In this document: piece after piece, positions 28,383 to 40,100 of the stretch
Layout: every line of letters starts with the position of its first letter
Position numbering within the stretch: the first letter of the stretch is position 1
Assembly: GCF_002778315.1 (NCBI RefSeq)
Contig: NZ_NESA01000001.1
Location: 680,321-744,320, forward strand
Reading direction: 5' to 3'
Source of the DNA: Limnohabitans sp. JirII-31
GTDB taxonomy: Bacteria > Pseudomonadota > Gammaproteobacteria > Burkholderiales > Burkholderiaceae_C
Length of the DNA: 64,000 nucleotides
Program-made: the position numbers and the translations under genes
The notes under the pieces: model-generated
What the model was told of the DNA's origin: nothing
Database searches by the model: none
Seen by the model: only the letters and a program-made list of their open reading frames with translations

Positions 28383-28390
28383 ATGAAAAC

Positions 28391-29320
28391 TCAGTGATCG
28401 TTGTGCGCCCAAAGCAACAGCGCATCGCGGTCTTCCACCACCAAACTGACTTTGGCTCCAACAGGAAGACAAACCTTGGTGGCAACGTGACCAAATGGCA
28501 AATCAGTTAACACAGGCACCTTCAGCTGACTGCGCAGCCAATCCACCACACTGGCCAACTTAAAGCCCTTGTCATGTGGGGTGAGTTTGTAGCTGGTGAA
28601 CTGCCCCAAGACCACCGCTTTTTGCTGGGCCAACACACCCGCGTGCAGCAGTTGCGTCAACATGCGCTCTATGCGGTAAGGATGCTCACCGACATCCTCC
28701 AAAAACAACACCCCACCTTGCACCTGCGGAAAGTACGGCGTGCCCAACAAGCTTGTCAAAACGGCCAAATTACCGCCCCACAACACAGCATCTTTGGCCC
28801 ATACGCCCGAACGACGCGTCTGAAGGGCATGGCAAGTCGCAGTAGACAAACGCCAGCCTGCGCCCTCCCCCTGCCCACTCACCAGATCGTCAAAGCAAGC
28901 TTCCATGATGTCGTCAGGTAGCGGGGCGCCAAAGTCTTCGCCTAACGCGGGCCCAGCCCACGACACTGCGCCCGTTTTAGCGAGAAGCGCATTTTGAAAC
29001 GCCGTAAAGTCGCTCACGCCCACAAACTGCGTGCCTTTTGCAATGGCTTTCGCCACTGCTTTGTACGCAATGTTCGGCAGAATGCGCGTCAGACCATAGC
29101 CACCGCGCGAGATCAACGCCACATCGGCACCGCTGGCTGCCGCGCGTTCAATGGCGGCCAAACGGGTGGCATCGTCGCCGGCAAACCGGGTTTGGCGTGT
29201 GAGGGTGTCAGCGTCTAGCTCGACCTCATGGCCAAGTTGTTTAAGACGAGAAACACCTCGTTTGAATGCTGCTTTGTCGCGCACCGCGCCACTGGGGGAA
29301 TAGATATAGATGTGAGCCAT
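28391..29320 (-). CDS. ldcA: LD-carboxypeptidase (muramoyltetrapeptide carboxypeptidase)
   Basis: This 309-residue S66-family peptidase removes the terminal D-alanine from tetrapeptides during murein recycling. The nucleophile is S103 in GVSDFTA. The motif SRGGYGLTRILP precedes it, GNLAVLTSLLGTPY follows, and the acidic and basic partners fit in LFLEDVGEHPYR and DLPFGHVATK. No signal peptide is seen, which fits a cytoplasmic enzyme. I use the ATG at 29320; a GTG at 29338 would add six residues. The tadA fusion gene ends 58 bp upstream on the same strand. Confidence 0.92.
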   Translation of the reverse strand: MAHIYIYSPSGAVRDKAAFKRGVSRLKQLGHEVELDADTLTRQTRFAGDDATRLAAIERAAASGADVALISRGGYGLTRILPNIAYKAVAKAIAKGTQFVGVSDFTAFQNALLAKTGAVSWAGPALGEDFGAPLPDDIMEACFDDLVSGQGEGAGWRLSTATCHALQTRRSGVWAKDAVLWGGNLAVLTSLLGTPYFPQVQGGVLFLEDVGEHPYRIERMLTQLLHAGVLAQQKAVVLGQFTSYKLTPHDKGFKLASVVDWLRSQLKVPVLTDLPFGHVATKVCLPVGAKVSLVVEDRDALLLWAHNDH

Positions 29321-29378
29321 GGACACATTGTCGGTCACAGCGCCTCAGCGCGAGATTGCGACGACCGCAGCTGCATGC

Positions 29379-30434
29379 TCAGCGTCGCAACGGTGGCGGG
29401 GCTGCCAATAAAGCACGCAGTGCGCGTGGACCCGCTTCATGGCCTCGATCAGGGTATGGCGCGATGTGCAGCGCAGAAGGCATGTGCACCTCTTGTACAT
29501 CAAGATGCACTTCCAGAGGCAAGTTCAACACATGTTGTAGCTGCGTCAACACAGGCCGCATGCTGGCAGGCGCATGCACGCTCAGAGCGGTGGCATGCAA
29601 CGACACCATGAACTCAGCCAAGACCTGAGCATGCCAAACCATGCTGTGCACGCTTTGCTTTTTAGGTTTGTCAGACAAGCCGAACCCGGGTAAATCGATG
29701 GCCACACTGGGCGTGTTGGAGGTCAGGGCATCAAGATAAGCCGCGCTCCAACTCTGCGGCCCATGCAAAAAAACGTGAACATCCTGCGATGAAGGCCTGG
29801 CTTCATCGCGGTTGTCTAACCAATGCAGTCGCAAGCCATTCAAAACAGGCAGTTCTTGCGTGTAACGGGACCATTGAGGTGGCAGCCCCAGGCTCTGCAT
29901 CGCAGCCATGGCAGACTCACTCAAACGCAGCGCATCTTCACGTAATGGCACACGTTGCGCATTCGCTTCATGGCGTCGTTGCTCAAAAAATATTTGCAAC
30001 AAGGCTGCGCACTCTGCGGCCAAAACACCCCGTGTGATCTGGGTATGGTGGTTCAGCTGAGGATGCTCAAACACATTCAGCACCGACCCGGCCGCTCCGG
30101 TTTTTGGTTCGTTTGCGCCATACACCACACGCTTCAAACGGGCATGCAAGACCGCACCACTGCACATGACGCAGGGCTCCAAGGTCACGTACAACGTGCA
30201 TTCGTCCAAGCGGTAATTCCCGAGGGCAAGCGCTGCTGCGCGCAAGACATTCATTTCTGCATGGGCACTGGGGTCACAACTCGACACCGGGCTGTTGTGG
30301 CCACTGGCAATCACTTGTCCTTGGTGCACCACCACGGCGCCTACAGGCACCTCCCCCGCTTGAGCCGCAGCTTGCGCTTGCACCAAAGCCAACTGCATGA
30401 AGCCATGGTCAACAGACGTATCTTGTGCGCTCAT
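29379..30434 (-). CDS. tadA: tRNA adenosine(34) deaminase TadA fused to a degenerate alpha/beta-hydrolase-like domain
   Basis: Residues 1-160 are a complete TadA, which converts A34 to inosine in tRNA-Arg(ACG). Zinc and catalytic residues are H58 and E60 (HAE) and C88 and C91 (PCVMC), one residue offset from the E. coli enzyme. Residues about 185-351 resemble an alpha/beta hydrolase: HG at 224-225 and DLPGFGLSDKP at 247-257. The expected nucleophile elbow is replaced by SVHAPASM (285-292) and has no GxSxG, and the tail is short. The C-terminal half is therefore probably non-catalytic. Its ATG overlaps the stop of the PaiB-like gene upstream (ATGA). Confidence 0.9.
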   Translation of the reverse strand: MSAQDTSVDHGFMQLALVQAQAAAQAGEVPVGAVVVHQGQVIASGHNSPVSSCDPSAHAEMNVLRAAALALGNYRLDECTLYVTLEPCVMCSGAVLHARLKRVVYGANEPKTGAAGSVLNVFEHPQLNHHTQITRGVLAAECAALLQIFFEQRRHEANAQRVPLREDALRLSESAMAAMQSLGLPPQWSRYTQELPVLNGLRLHWLDNRDEARPSSQDVHVFLHGPQSWSAAYLDALTSNTPSVAIDLPGFGLSDKPKKQSVHSMVWHAQVLAEFMVSLHATALSVHAPASMRPVLTQLQHVLNLPLEVHLDVQEVHMPSALHIAPYPDRGHEAGPRALRALLAAPPPLRR

Positions 30435-31054
30435 GTGGGCTCCACCAAGCCGAGGCGAACCATCCAGCGGGCCAACACCTGTTCGGTAGGCGTACCTTGC
30501 CGATACATGGCGTACAAAGCAACGTGCGACTCAGGGCGATGTTGGTTGAGTTTGAGCTTGCACTGCAACTCAGTGATGCGCAACTCAAACGCCACGATGC
30601 CGTGAAGCATTTTTTCTTGAAATGCACCATCCAAACCGCGCCACTGTGCGGCATAAGCAGGCTCGTGATCAGCAATCAATTGCTTGAGCAAGCGATCTTT
30701 GGCTTGTGGGTCATCCACCAAAGTAGCTTCTACACGGGCATGTACCGCCAAATAATTCCACGTGGGCACGCGTGCCAGGTCTGGGTAGACCTGAGGTGAC
30801 AAATAAGCTTGCGGCCCCATGAAGGTGACCAGAGTCTGAGGCCTGGCCTGCAAATAGCGCCAATGCGGATTGGCTTTGGCACAGTGACCAAGCAAGATGC
30901 ATTGACCGTCGCGCTGGGTCAAATGCAAAGGGATATGGGAAACAAAAGGAAAGCCCTCATCGTCTTGGCTGATCAAGCTCGCCAGCGGATGCTCACGCAT
31001 CACAGCCAGCGCATGGGCTTCATCTTTGGCTTTGAAGTGAGGGGGTAGGTACAT
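30431..31054 (-). CDS. PaiB-family FMN-binding negative transcriptional regulator
   Basis: This 207-residue protein has the PaiB split-barrel signature: MYLPPHFKAKDEAHA at the start, then HPLASLISQDDEGFPFVSHIPLHL, and YLSPQVYPDLARVPTWNYLAVH in the middle. PaiB of Bacillus is linked to control of sporulation and protease genes; in proteobacteria the role is unclear and it may be a flavin-binding protein. The ATG at 31054 gives the normal N-terminus; an upstream in-frame TTG at 31075 is unlikely. It precedes tadA with a 4 bp overlap. Confidence 0.9.
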   Translation of the reverse strand: MYLPPHFKAKDEAHALAVMREHPLASLISQDDEGFPFVSHIPLHLTQRDGQCILLGHCAKANPHWRYLQARPQTLVTFMGPQAYLSPQVYPDLARVPTWNYLAVHARVEATLVDDPQAKDRLLKQLIADHEPAYAAQWRGLDGAFQEKMLHGIVAFELRITELQCKLKLNQHRPESHVALYAMYRQGTPTEQVLARWMVRLGLVEPT

Positions 31055-31087
31055 GTTGGTCAATGCACCACGCAAAGCGCACGTGCG

Positions 31088-31345
31088 TTAGAAACGACGC
31101 TTGACAGGGCCGCCTGGGCCTTTGCCTTCAATGTGGCGGAACGTCACACGGGCTTTGTTCATGTCGTAAGGAGAGAGCTCAACCGTCACCTTGTCGCCTT
31201 CAATGATGCGGATGCGGTGCAGGCGCATTTTGCCGGCGGTGTAAGCGATCAGGGAGTGACCGTTTTCCAGGGTGACACGGTAACGCGAGTCGGGCAAGAC
31301 CTCGGTCACCACACCCTTCATTTCGATCATTTCTTCTTTTGCCAT
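31088..31345 (-). CDS. infA: Translation initiation factor IF-1, long betaproteobacterial paralog
   Basis: This is an 85-residue OB-fold protein, longer than the usual 72-residue IF-1. It opens [11 protein letters not shown] and carries [28 protein letters not shown] and [15 protein letters not shown], all IF-1 hallmarks. The basic extra tail ([12 protein letters not shown]) is typical of the second IF-1 of Burkholderiales, so the standard infA in the ribosomal protein cluster probably exists elsewhere. The ATG at 31345 is chosen because the extra upstream codons have no family similarity. It sits alone between guaA and the PaiB gene. Confidence 0.93.
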   Translation of the reverse strand: MAKEEMIEMKGVVTEVLPDSRYRVTLENGHSLIAYTAGKMRLHRIRIIEGDKVTVELSPYDMNKARVTFRHIEGKGPGGPVKRRF

Positions 31346-31433
31346 GTACTCAGTATTCTCTAATTTAAAAATCAAGCCCAAGACGGGCAACCACTCAAAC
31401 AACCCTCAATTGTAGGCCGTTTGGTTTTGGTGC

Positions 31434-33050
31434 TTATTCCCACTCAATCGTGGCAGGCGGCTTGCTTGACACGTCATAGGTCACACGGTTGATACCGCGC
31501 ACTTCGTTGATGATTCGGCCAGATACTTTTTTCAGCAACGCATAAGGCAACTCGGCCCAATCTGCGGTCATGAAGTCGCTGGTTTGCACCGCACGCAAGG
31601 CCACCACATAGTCATAAGTGCGGCCGTCGCCCATCACACCCACGCTCTTGACGGGCAAGAACACAGTGAACGCTTGGCTGGTCAGGTCGTACCAGGTTTT
31701 GCCAGTGGCCTCATCCTTGAAGTTGTGTAGCTCTTCAATGAAGATCGCGTCCGCACGGCGCAGCAAATCGGCATATTCCTTTTTCACCTCGCCCAAGATA
31801 CGCACCCCCAAGCCTGGGCCTGGGAACGGGTGGCGATACACCATCTCGCGAGGCAGCCCAAGCGCCACGCCCAACTCACGCACCTCGTCTTTGAACAAGT
31901 CGCGCAAAGGCTCCAGCAGCTTGAGGCCCAGTTGCTCAGGCAAGCCGCCCACGTTGTGGTGGCTCTTGATCGTCACTGCCTTCTTGCTCTTGGCACCGCC
32001 CGACTCAATCACATCAGGGTAAATCGTGCCTTGCGCCAAGAAGGTCGCTCCTTTGTGGCCTCCGTCACCCGCCTTGAGCTTGGCGGCTTGTTCTTTGAAT
32101 ACATCCACAAACAAACCACCGATGATCTTGCGTTTGGCTTCTGGCTCGCTCACGCCCGCCAGTTTGCCCAAGAACAAGTCACTGGCGTCTACACGAATCA
32201 CATGGGCGTGCAACTTGCCCACGAACATGTCCATCACCATATCGCCTTCGTTGAGACGAAGCAGGCCATGGTCCACAAACACACAGGTCAGCTTGTCGCC
32301 AATGGCACGGTGAATCAGGGCTGCGGCCACGGACGAGTCCACACCGCCCGACAAACCCAGAATCACTTCTTCGTCGCCCACTTGCTGGCGAATCGATGCC
32401 ACTGCCTCAGCGATGTAGTCACCCATGATCCAGTCTGGGCGTGTCCCGCAAATGTCCAGCACAAAACGGTTCAACAAGGCTTGACCTTGCACGGTATGCG
32501 TCACTTCGGGGTGGAACTGCACCGCATAAAACTTACGTGCTTCGTCGGCCATGCCCGCAATTGGGCAAGACGGCGTGGAGGCCATGACCTTGAAACCCTC
32601 GGGCAGTTGCGTGACCTTGTCACCATGGCTCATCCACACCTTGAGCATGCCGTGGCCTTCTGGTGTGTTGAAGTCTTCAATACCTTTGAGCAATTCGGTG
32701 TGCCCATGGGCCCGCACCTCGGCATAGCCAAATTCGCGGGTATGACCCGCTTCTACCTTGCCGCCCAACTGGGTGGCCATGGTTTGCATGCCGTAGCAAA
32801 TACCCAGCACGGGAATACCCAGTTCGAACACCGCATCAGGGGCGCGGTCATCGACCTCGTACACGCTGGCATGGCTGCCCGACAAGATGACGCCTTTCAA
32901 GTTGCCATCTTTGGCGTACTCGCGCACCCAGTCGCTGCTCACGTCACAAGGATGAACTTCGCAAAACACATGCGCCTCACGCACGCGGCGGGCAATGAGC
33001 TGGGTGACTTGGGAGCCGAAATCGAGAATGAGGATTTTTTGGTGCGACAT
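31434..33050 (-). CDS. guaA: GMP synthase (glutamine-hydrolysing)
   Basis: This 538-residue enzyme converts XMP to GMP. The class I glutamine amidotransferase domain comes first, with nucleophile C85 in GICYGMQ. It is followed by the PP-loop ATP pyrophosphatase domain ([13 protein letters not shown] at about 235) and a C-terminal dimerisation domain ending PPATIEWE. The ATG at 33050 is fixed by the conserved ILILDFGSQ opening only a few residues later. No Shine-Dalgarno sequence is seen; the ten bases before the ATG are nearly all T and belong to a terminator-like hairpin. guaB lies upstream on the same strand. Confidence 0.97.
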   Translation of the reverse strand: MSHQKILILDFGSQVTQLIARRVREAHVFCEVHPCDVSSDWVREYAKDGNLKGVILSGSHASVYEVDDRAPDAVFELGIPVLGICYGMQTMATQLGGKVEAGHTREFGYAEVRAHGHTELLKGIEDFNTPEGHGMLKVWMSHGDKVTQLPEGFKVMASTPSCPIAGMADEARKFYAVQFHPEVTHTVQGQALLNRFVLDICGTRPDWIMGDYIAEAVASIRQQVGDEEVILGLSGGVDSSVAAALIHRAIGDKLTCVFVDHGLLRLNEGDMVMDMFVGKLHAHVIRVDASDLFLGKLAGVSEPEAKRKIIGGLFVDVFKEQAAKLKAGDGGHKGATFLAQGTIYPDVIESGGAKSKKAVTIKSHHNVGGLPEQLGLKLLEPLRDLFKDEVRELGVALGLPREMVYRHPFPGPGLGVRILGEVKKEYADLLRRADAIFIEELHNFKDEATGKTWYDLTSQAFTVFLPVKSVGVMGDGRTYDYVVALRAVQTSDFMTADWAELPYALLKKVSGRIINEVRGINRVTYDVSSKPPATIEWE

Positions 33051-33076
33051 AAATAAAAAAGGCCATTCAGTGGCCT
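33051..33076 (-). terminator. Terminator-like hairpin abutting the guaA start codon
   Basis: Read on the minus strand, AGGCCA pairs with TGGCCT around a 5-base loop, and a T-rich tract of nine to ten bases follows directly. The tract ends on the base before the guaA ATG. It could act as a terminator or attenuator for RNA coming from guaB, or as a short 5' hairpin leader of guaA. Confidence 0.65.
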
Positions 33077-33090
33077 GACGCTATTGTCTC

Positions 33091-33120
33091 AAAAAACAAA
33101 ACCACCCCGGAGGGTGGTTT
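33091..33120 (-). terminator. Rho-independent terminator after guaB
   Basis: On the minus strand a 9-bp stem (AAACCACCC/GGGTGGTTT) with a 4-base loop is followed by TGTTTTTT. It lies 18 bp after the guaB stop codon and fits a standard intrinsic terminator. Confidence 0.85.
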
Positions 33121-33137
33121 GGGGAATGAGCGCTTTC

Positions 33138-34748
<1,611 letters not shown>

Positions 34749-36005
34749 GTGATTCATTTGCCAGGTCGTCATCAAAAACAATTAGGCACCCTTCTCTTGT
34801 GTATTCATGTGGTGTTAGGACCCTTGGCCTATGCCGAACCCACCAAACTCAGCCTTCCTGATCTAGAAGGCATGATGTTTGGCCAAAGTCCAGCTTTGCG
34901 CAGTGCAGCCAGTGCAGTCGATGCGGCACGAGCTGGCGTAGAGACAGCACGCACCATCGCGAATCCCCACATCGAAGTCATGAACGGCATGCGCAAACCG
35001 CGCCCTGGCATACAAGAGGCAAATGGAAACCTGAAATCCATCAGCCTGACCCAAGACCTCGACATGCCCTGGCATCGCTTGCCACGCGTGGAAGGTGCCG
35101 TTGCAGGACTCCAAGCTGCCCAGGCCAACGAGCAATCCTTCAAATCAGACATGCGTGCGCAACTGCGAGTGCGCTATTACGACTTGGTACGCCGCACAGC
35201 CGAAAACCGTGCCGCACGTGAAGACGTCAAGTTGATGGAAGGCATTCACAAAAGCATCGCACTGCAAGTTGAAACTGGAGAAAAAGCGCGCTTCGAACTG
35301 GTCAAAGCCAATGCGGAGTTACTGAATGCACAAAAAATGCAAGAGTCTGCCAGCCTGCGTGTTCGCCAATCTCGCGGGGCTTTGCGTGCCTTGGTGGGCG
35401 TTGAATTGTCAGAAGCTTTTGAAATTCAAGAGCAAACACACATGTTTGCACCCCCACCTCCCCTGAGTGACATCCGCGACGAAGTGCTCAAAAGCAATCC
35501 AGAACTGCAACGCACACGCGCACAGCGACAACAACTTGATCGCAAACTGAGCGAAGAAAAAGCCTTGCGATTTCCCAAATTTGCACTGCGCGCAGATCAA
35601 GACACGGACCCAGATTGGCGCAGCAGGCGCATTGGCGTAGCCATGAACCTGCCTTTGTGGGACTGGCGTGGCGGACCAGTGGGTGAAGCCGCAGCCAAGC
35701 TCTCACAATCAGACAACCTGTTGGCTTACCAAGAGTTTTCACTTCTTCAATCCCTTGAAGCGGCTTACCAGCAATATGACATCGTCAACGCCCAAGTGGT
35801 GGCCCTTGAGGGGGGCATCGTGCGCCAAGCTGCCAATGCCCTGCGCATTGCCGAGTTGGCCTACAAGGCTGGTGAAAAGAGCTTTTTAGATGTGATCGAC
35901 GCACAGCGCGTCTACCGTGCATCCCGTAACGAACTCATCACGGCACAGTTTGACTTGGCCAGTGCATGGGCCGAGATTGAACGTTTACGGGCACACAGCC
36001 AATGA
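34749..36005 (+). CDS. TolC/CzcC-family outer membrane efflux protein
   Basis: This protein of about 418 residues has a signal peptide (about residues 12-29, ending AYA) and the outer-membrane factor fold of long helices: the repeats at about 45-200 and 250-410 contain typical segments such as SAASAVDAARAGVETA and LRIAELAYKAGEKSFLDVIDAQR. It should form the outer channel of the tripartite exporter encoded with the next two genes. The start is uncertain: GTG 34749 keeps the longest frame, while TTG 34758 has the AAGGG site at a better distance. The stop overlaps the adaptor start (ATGA). Confidence 0.9.
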   Translation: MIHLPGRHQKQLGTLLLCIHVVLGPLAYAEPTKLSLPDLEGMMFGQSPALRSAASAVDAARAGVETARTIANPHIEVMNGMRKPRPGIQEANGNLKSISLTQDLDMPWHRLPRVEGAVAGLQAAQANEQSFKSDMRAQLRVRYYDLVRRTAENRAAREDVKLMEGIHKSIALQVETGEKARFELVKANAELLNAQKMQESASLRVRQSRGALRALVGVELSEAFEIQEQTHMFAPPPPLSDIRDEVLKSNPELQRTRAQRQQLDRKLSEEKALRFPKFALRADQDTDPDWRSRRIGVAMNLPLWDWRGGPVGEAAAKLSQSDNLLAYQEFSLLQSLEAAYQQYDIVNAQVVALEGGIVRQAANALRIAELAYKAGEKSFLDVIDAQRVYRASRNELITAQFDLASAWAEIERLRAHSQ

Positions 36006-37183
36006 TTAAAAACTCTATGAAACTCAACACTCTCAAAGTCCCCAAACTGATCACTGCTGTGTTGTGCTGTGCCTTGGCTTTGTCTGCCTGTAAAAAAGCA
36101 AGCATCGAAGAAGCCACGCGCACAGACAACGACACCATGCGCGTGTTCGCGCCAGACAGTTTGAAAGCACAAATTGAAGTGGCGCAAGTGCTGAGCCTTG
36201 AATCCTCAGACATCCTGCGTGTCGCAGGTCAAATTGACTTTGACGAGCAAGCTCTCACCCGTATTGGCGCCAGTGTCACGGGTCGCGTCACGCAAATCCA
36301 TGCATCACTGGGCCAAGTCGTCGACAAAGGTGACACGCTAGCCTTGATCAACAGCAGCGAACTGTCAGGCTCGCAACTGTCTTACCTTAAAGCACGTTCC
36401 GAACGAGAACTTCACCGCCGCAATGTCGAGCGCGCCAAAACACTGTTTGATGCAGATGTGATCAGTGCGGCAGAACTTCAACGACGTGAAAACGAATACG
36501 AAATTGCCTCCGCAGAAACGCGTGCGGCACAAGACCAGCTGCGTGTCTTGGGCGTGAGTGCCAAAGCGATGGATCGCCTGGCAGCGACGGGAGCGATTGA
36601 TTCTGTGGCCAGTGTGGTCGCCACCATCAAAGGGGTCGTGGTAGAACGAAAAATTGCAGCAGGTCAGGTGGTTCAGCCCTCGGATGTGCTCTTTACCGTT
36701 GCAGACCTGAGCCGTGTCTGGGCTGTCGCTCAAGTCCCCGAACAACAAATCAGTCAAGTCAAAGTTGGGCAATCGGTCAGCATCGAAGTGCCTGCACTTG
36801 AGAACGACAAGTTGGTTGGCAAGCTCATCTACGTTGGCCAAACTGTCAACTCAGAAACACGCACGGTTCTGGTCCGCACCGAACTCGACAACAAGCACGG
36901 GCGCCTGAAACCCTCCATGTTGGCCTCTATGCTGATCGAATCAGTACCCGTGCAACGACTGGCTGTACCCATCACAGCCGTGGTACGCCAAGATGATGCG
37001 GACTATGTGTTTGTAGAAGAGCAAAACGGCTATTTCCGCCTCACGCCTGTCAAGCTGGCGGCGGAGCAAAACGGCCAGCGCGTCGTTCTTGAGGGGCTCA
37101 AGCCTGGTGTGCGCATCGTCTCAGATGGTGCCTTTCACCTGAACAACCACCGCAATCTCGCCGACATGAAAAACGGAAGTTAA
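36002..37183 (+). CDS. RND efflux periplasmic adaptor (CzcB/CusB type), lipoprotein
   Basis: This 393-residue membrane-fusion protein has a lipobox LSAC with C30 as predicted lipid anchor. The barrel-sandwich halves flank a helical hairpin (about residues 115-180, with YLKARSERELHRRNVERAKTLF). The motif GVVVERKIAAGQVVQPSDVLF and the late SMLASMLIES segment are typical of metal-efflux adaptors. It bridges the inner-membrane pump and the outer channel. No CusF-like or histidine-rich metal-binding extension is seen. It is translationally coupled to the outer membrane gene and ends 3 bp before the pump gene. Confidence 0.91.
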   Translation: MIKNSMKLNTLKVPKLITAVLCCALALSACKKASIEEATRTDNDTMRVFAPDSLKAQIEVAQVLSLESSDILRVAGQIDFDEQALTRIGASVTGRVTQIHASLGQVVDKGDTLALINSSELSGSQLSYLKARSERELHRRNVERAKTLFDADVISAAELQRRENEYEIASAETRAAQDQLRVLGVSAKAMDRLAATGAIDSVASVVATIKGVVVERKIAAGQVVQPSDVLFTVADLSRVWAVAQVPEQQISQVKVGQSVSIEVPALENDKLVGKLIYVGQTVNSETRTVLVRTELDNKHGRLKPSMLASMLIESVPVQRLAVPITAVVRQDDADYVFVEEQNGYFRLTPVKLAAEQNGQRVVLEGLKPGVRIVSDGAFHLNNHRNLADMKNGS

Positions 37184-37186
37184 CCC

Positions 37187-40100
37187 ATGCTGGAGTCACT
37201 TGTTCGCGCAGCACTCAAGCAGCGCTTGGTGGTGTCTGTCATTGCCATCATCTTGCTGTGCTTTGGCCTGCATGCCGCCACCAAACTCTCAGTCGATGCT
37301 TTTCCCGACGTGACCAATGTGCAGGTGCAAATTGCCACCGAAGCTCCTGGCCGTTCGCCAGAAGAAGTGGAACGATTTGCCACGGTACCGATTGAGGTGG
37401 CCATGACTGGCTTGCCTGGTTTGACGGAGCTGCGCTCACTCAACAAGCCGGGCTTGTCCCTGATCACCTTGGTATTCACCGACAACACCAATGTTTACTT
37501 TGCCCGCCAACTGGTGATGGAACGGTTGATGGAAGCGAGCCACCGTTTACCCACGGGCATGACGCCAGTGCTAGGCCCCGTATCGTCAGGTTTGGGCGAG
37601 GTGTATCAATACACCCTGGAGCATCCCAGCGATGGCAACCGCGAACTGAGTCAAGAAGAACTCATGCAGCGCCGTGTGGTGCAAGACTGGGTGCTGCGCC
37701 CCTTGTTGCGTTCAATTCCAGGCGTTGCAGAAATCAACTCACAAGGTGGCTACGTCAAGCAGTACCACGTTTTGGTCAATCCTGAGCGTTTGCGTCACTA
37801 CAAGATCAGCCTGTCAGAGGTCTACACAGCCGTCTCGCGCAACAACGCCAATTCTGGCGGCGGCGTGCTGCCCCAAGCAGCAGAGCAATACCTGATTCGA
37901 GGCTTAGGACTCATCCAAGGCGTTGGAGACTTGGGTCAAATCGTGCTCAAAGAAATCAACGGCACGCCTGTTTACATGCGTGATGTGGCAGAAATCAAAC
38001 TCGGCCATGACGTGCGACAAGGTGCCGTGATCAAAAACGGCACCACCGAAGCAGTCGGTGGCATTGTGATGATGATGACGGGCGGCAACGCCAAAGAGGT
38101 GGTCAGCCGTATCAAGGCACGTGTCAAACAAATCAACGACCGGGGCATGCTGCCAGGTGACTTGAAAGTGGTGCCCTATTACGACCGTTCAGAATTGGTC
38201 GATGCGGCCTTGTGGACCGTCACCAAAGTGCTGATTGAAGGCGTGGTGTTGGTCGTCATTGTGTTGTTTTTGTTCTTGGGCGATGTACGCTCCTCGCTCA
38301 TCGTGGTGGCTACCTTGGTGCTCACCCCCCTGCTCACTTTCATGGCCATGAACAAACTGGGCATCTCAGCCAACCTCATGTCCTTAGGAGGCTTGGCGAT
38401 TGCCATTGGTTTGATGGTGGATGGATCTGTGGTGGTGGTCGAAAACGCCTATGCACGTTTGGGCCGCGCCGCCGAGCTTGGCGAGAGCAAAGTACGCGGC
38501 ATATTGAATGCCGTGCTTGAAGTGGCCACACCTGTCATTTTTGGGGTGGGCATCATCATCTTGGTGTTTTTGCCCTTGATGACGCTGCAAGGCATGGAAG
38601 GCAAGATGTTTGCGCCTTTGGCTTACACCATTGCGATTGCGCTGGCCGTGTCGCTGGTCTTGTCCATGACCTTGTCACCGGTGTTGTCGTCGTACTTGCT
38701 CAAGCCACCTGTCGGTGATGGCGACCACGACACGCCCCTCATCAAAGCGCTCAAGTCACGCTATTTGAAATTACTGAACGTGGCCATGTTGAATCAAAAG
38801 CGTACCGTGCAAATGTCTCTGGCTTCCTTTGCACTGGCGGTGTTGGTTCTGCCGTTTTTAGGCACGGCATTCATTCCAGAAATGAAAGAGGGATCCGTGG
38901 TCCCTGGCATCAACCGGGTCCCCAATATTTCTCTGAATGAGTCGATCAAGATGGAAATGCAGGCCATGCGCTTGATCATGACCGTGCCGGGGGTGAAGTC
39001 CGCCATCTCGGGCTTGGGCCGTGGTGAATCGCCCGCCGATCCGCAAAGCGTCAATGAGTCCACGCCCATAGTGAGCTTGAAACCTCGCAGCGAGTGGCCA
39101 TCGGGCTGGGACCAAACCGACATCACGAACGCCATGAGTGAAAAACTCAAAGTCTTGCCTGGCGTACAAATTGTGATGGCTCAACCCATCTCGGACCGGG
39201 TTGACGAAATGGTCACCGGTGTGCGTTCGGACATTGCCGTGAAGGTGTTTGGCGATGACTTGGATGAGCTGAAAGTTGTGGCTCATCAAATTGCCAAAGT
39301 GGCACAAAACATACAAGGCGCGCAAGACTTGCGTGTGGAGCGTATTTCGGGTCAGCAATACCTGCAAATCGACATCGACCGCCAAGCCATTGCACGCATG
39401 GGCCTCAACGTCTCTGATGTCAACGACCTGATCGAAACCGCCATTGGTGGCAAAGTGGCATCTGACGTGTTTGAAGGCGAGCGTCGCTTCTCTGCCGTGG
39501 TGCGTTTACCCGAACGATTTCGCGACAACATTGAAGCTATTTCCAACATTATTTTGAACTCAGCCAATGGCGCGCAAGCCCGCTTGGCGGATATGGCAAA
39601 AATTCATGTGGTGGATGGTCCGGCGCAAATTTCTCGCGAAATGGCCAAACGTCGCATCGTGGTGGGCATCAACGTGAAAGACCGAGATCTGGGTAGCTTT
39701 GTGACCGAACTACAAGCCAAAGTGGCTGACAGAGTCAAACTACCCGAAGGCTATTACCTTGAGTGGGGTGGCCAGTTCCAGAACATGGAGCGTGCATTGG
39801 GACATTTGAAGGTCATCGTCCCCATCACGGTGGGTGCCATTTTTTTCTTGTTGTTTTTGCTCTTCAACTCGGTCAAATTCGCCACACTCATCATCACCGT
39901 GCTGCCCTTTGCCTCCATTGGTGGTGTGATTGGTTTGTTCATCTCAGGCGAGTATTTGTCTGTGCCTGCCTCGGTTGGATTCATTGCACTGTGGGGCATT
40001 GCTGTGCTCAACGGCGTGGTGTTGGTGTCGTACATCCGCAGCTTGCGTGAGGGCGGTATGTCGGTCAAAGATGCCGTGATGGAAGGCGCTCGCCAGCGCT

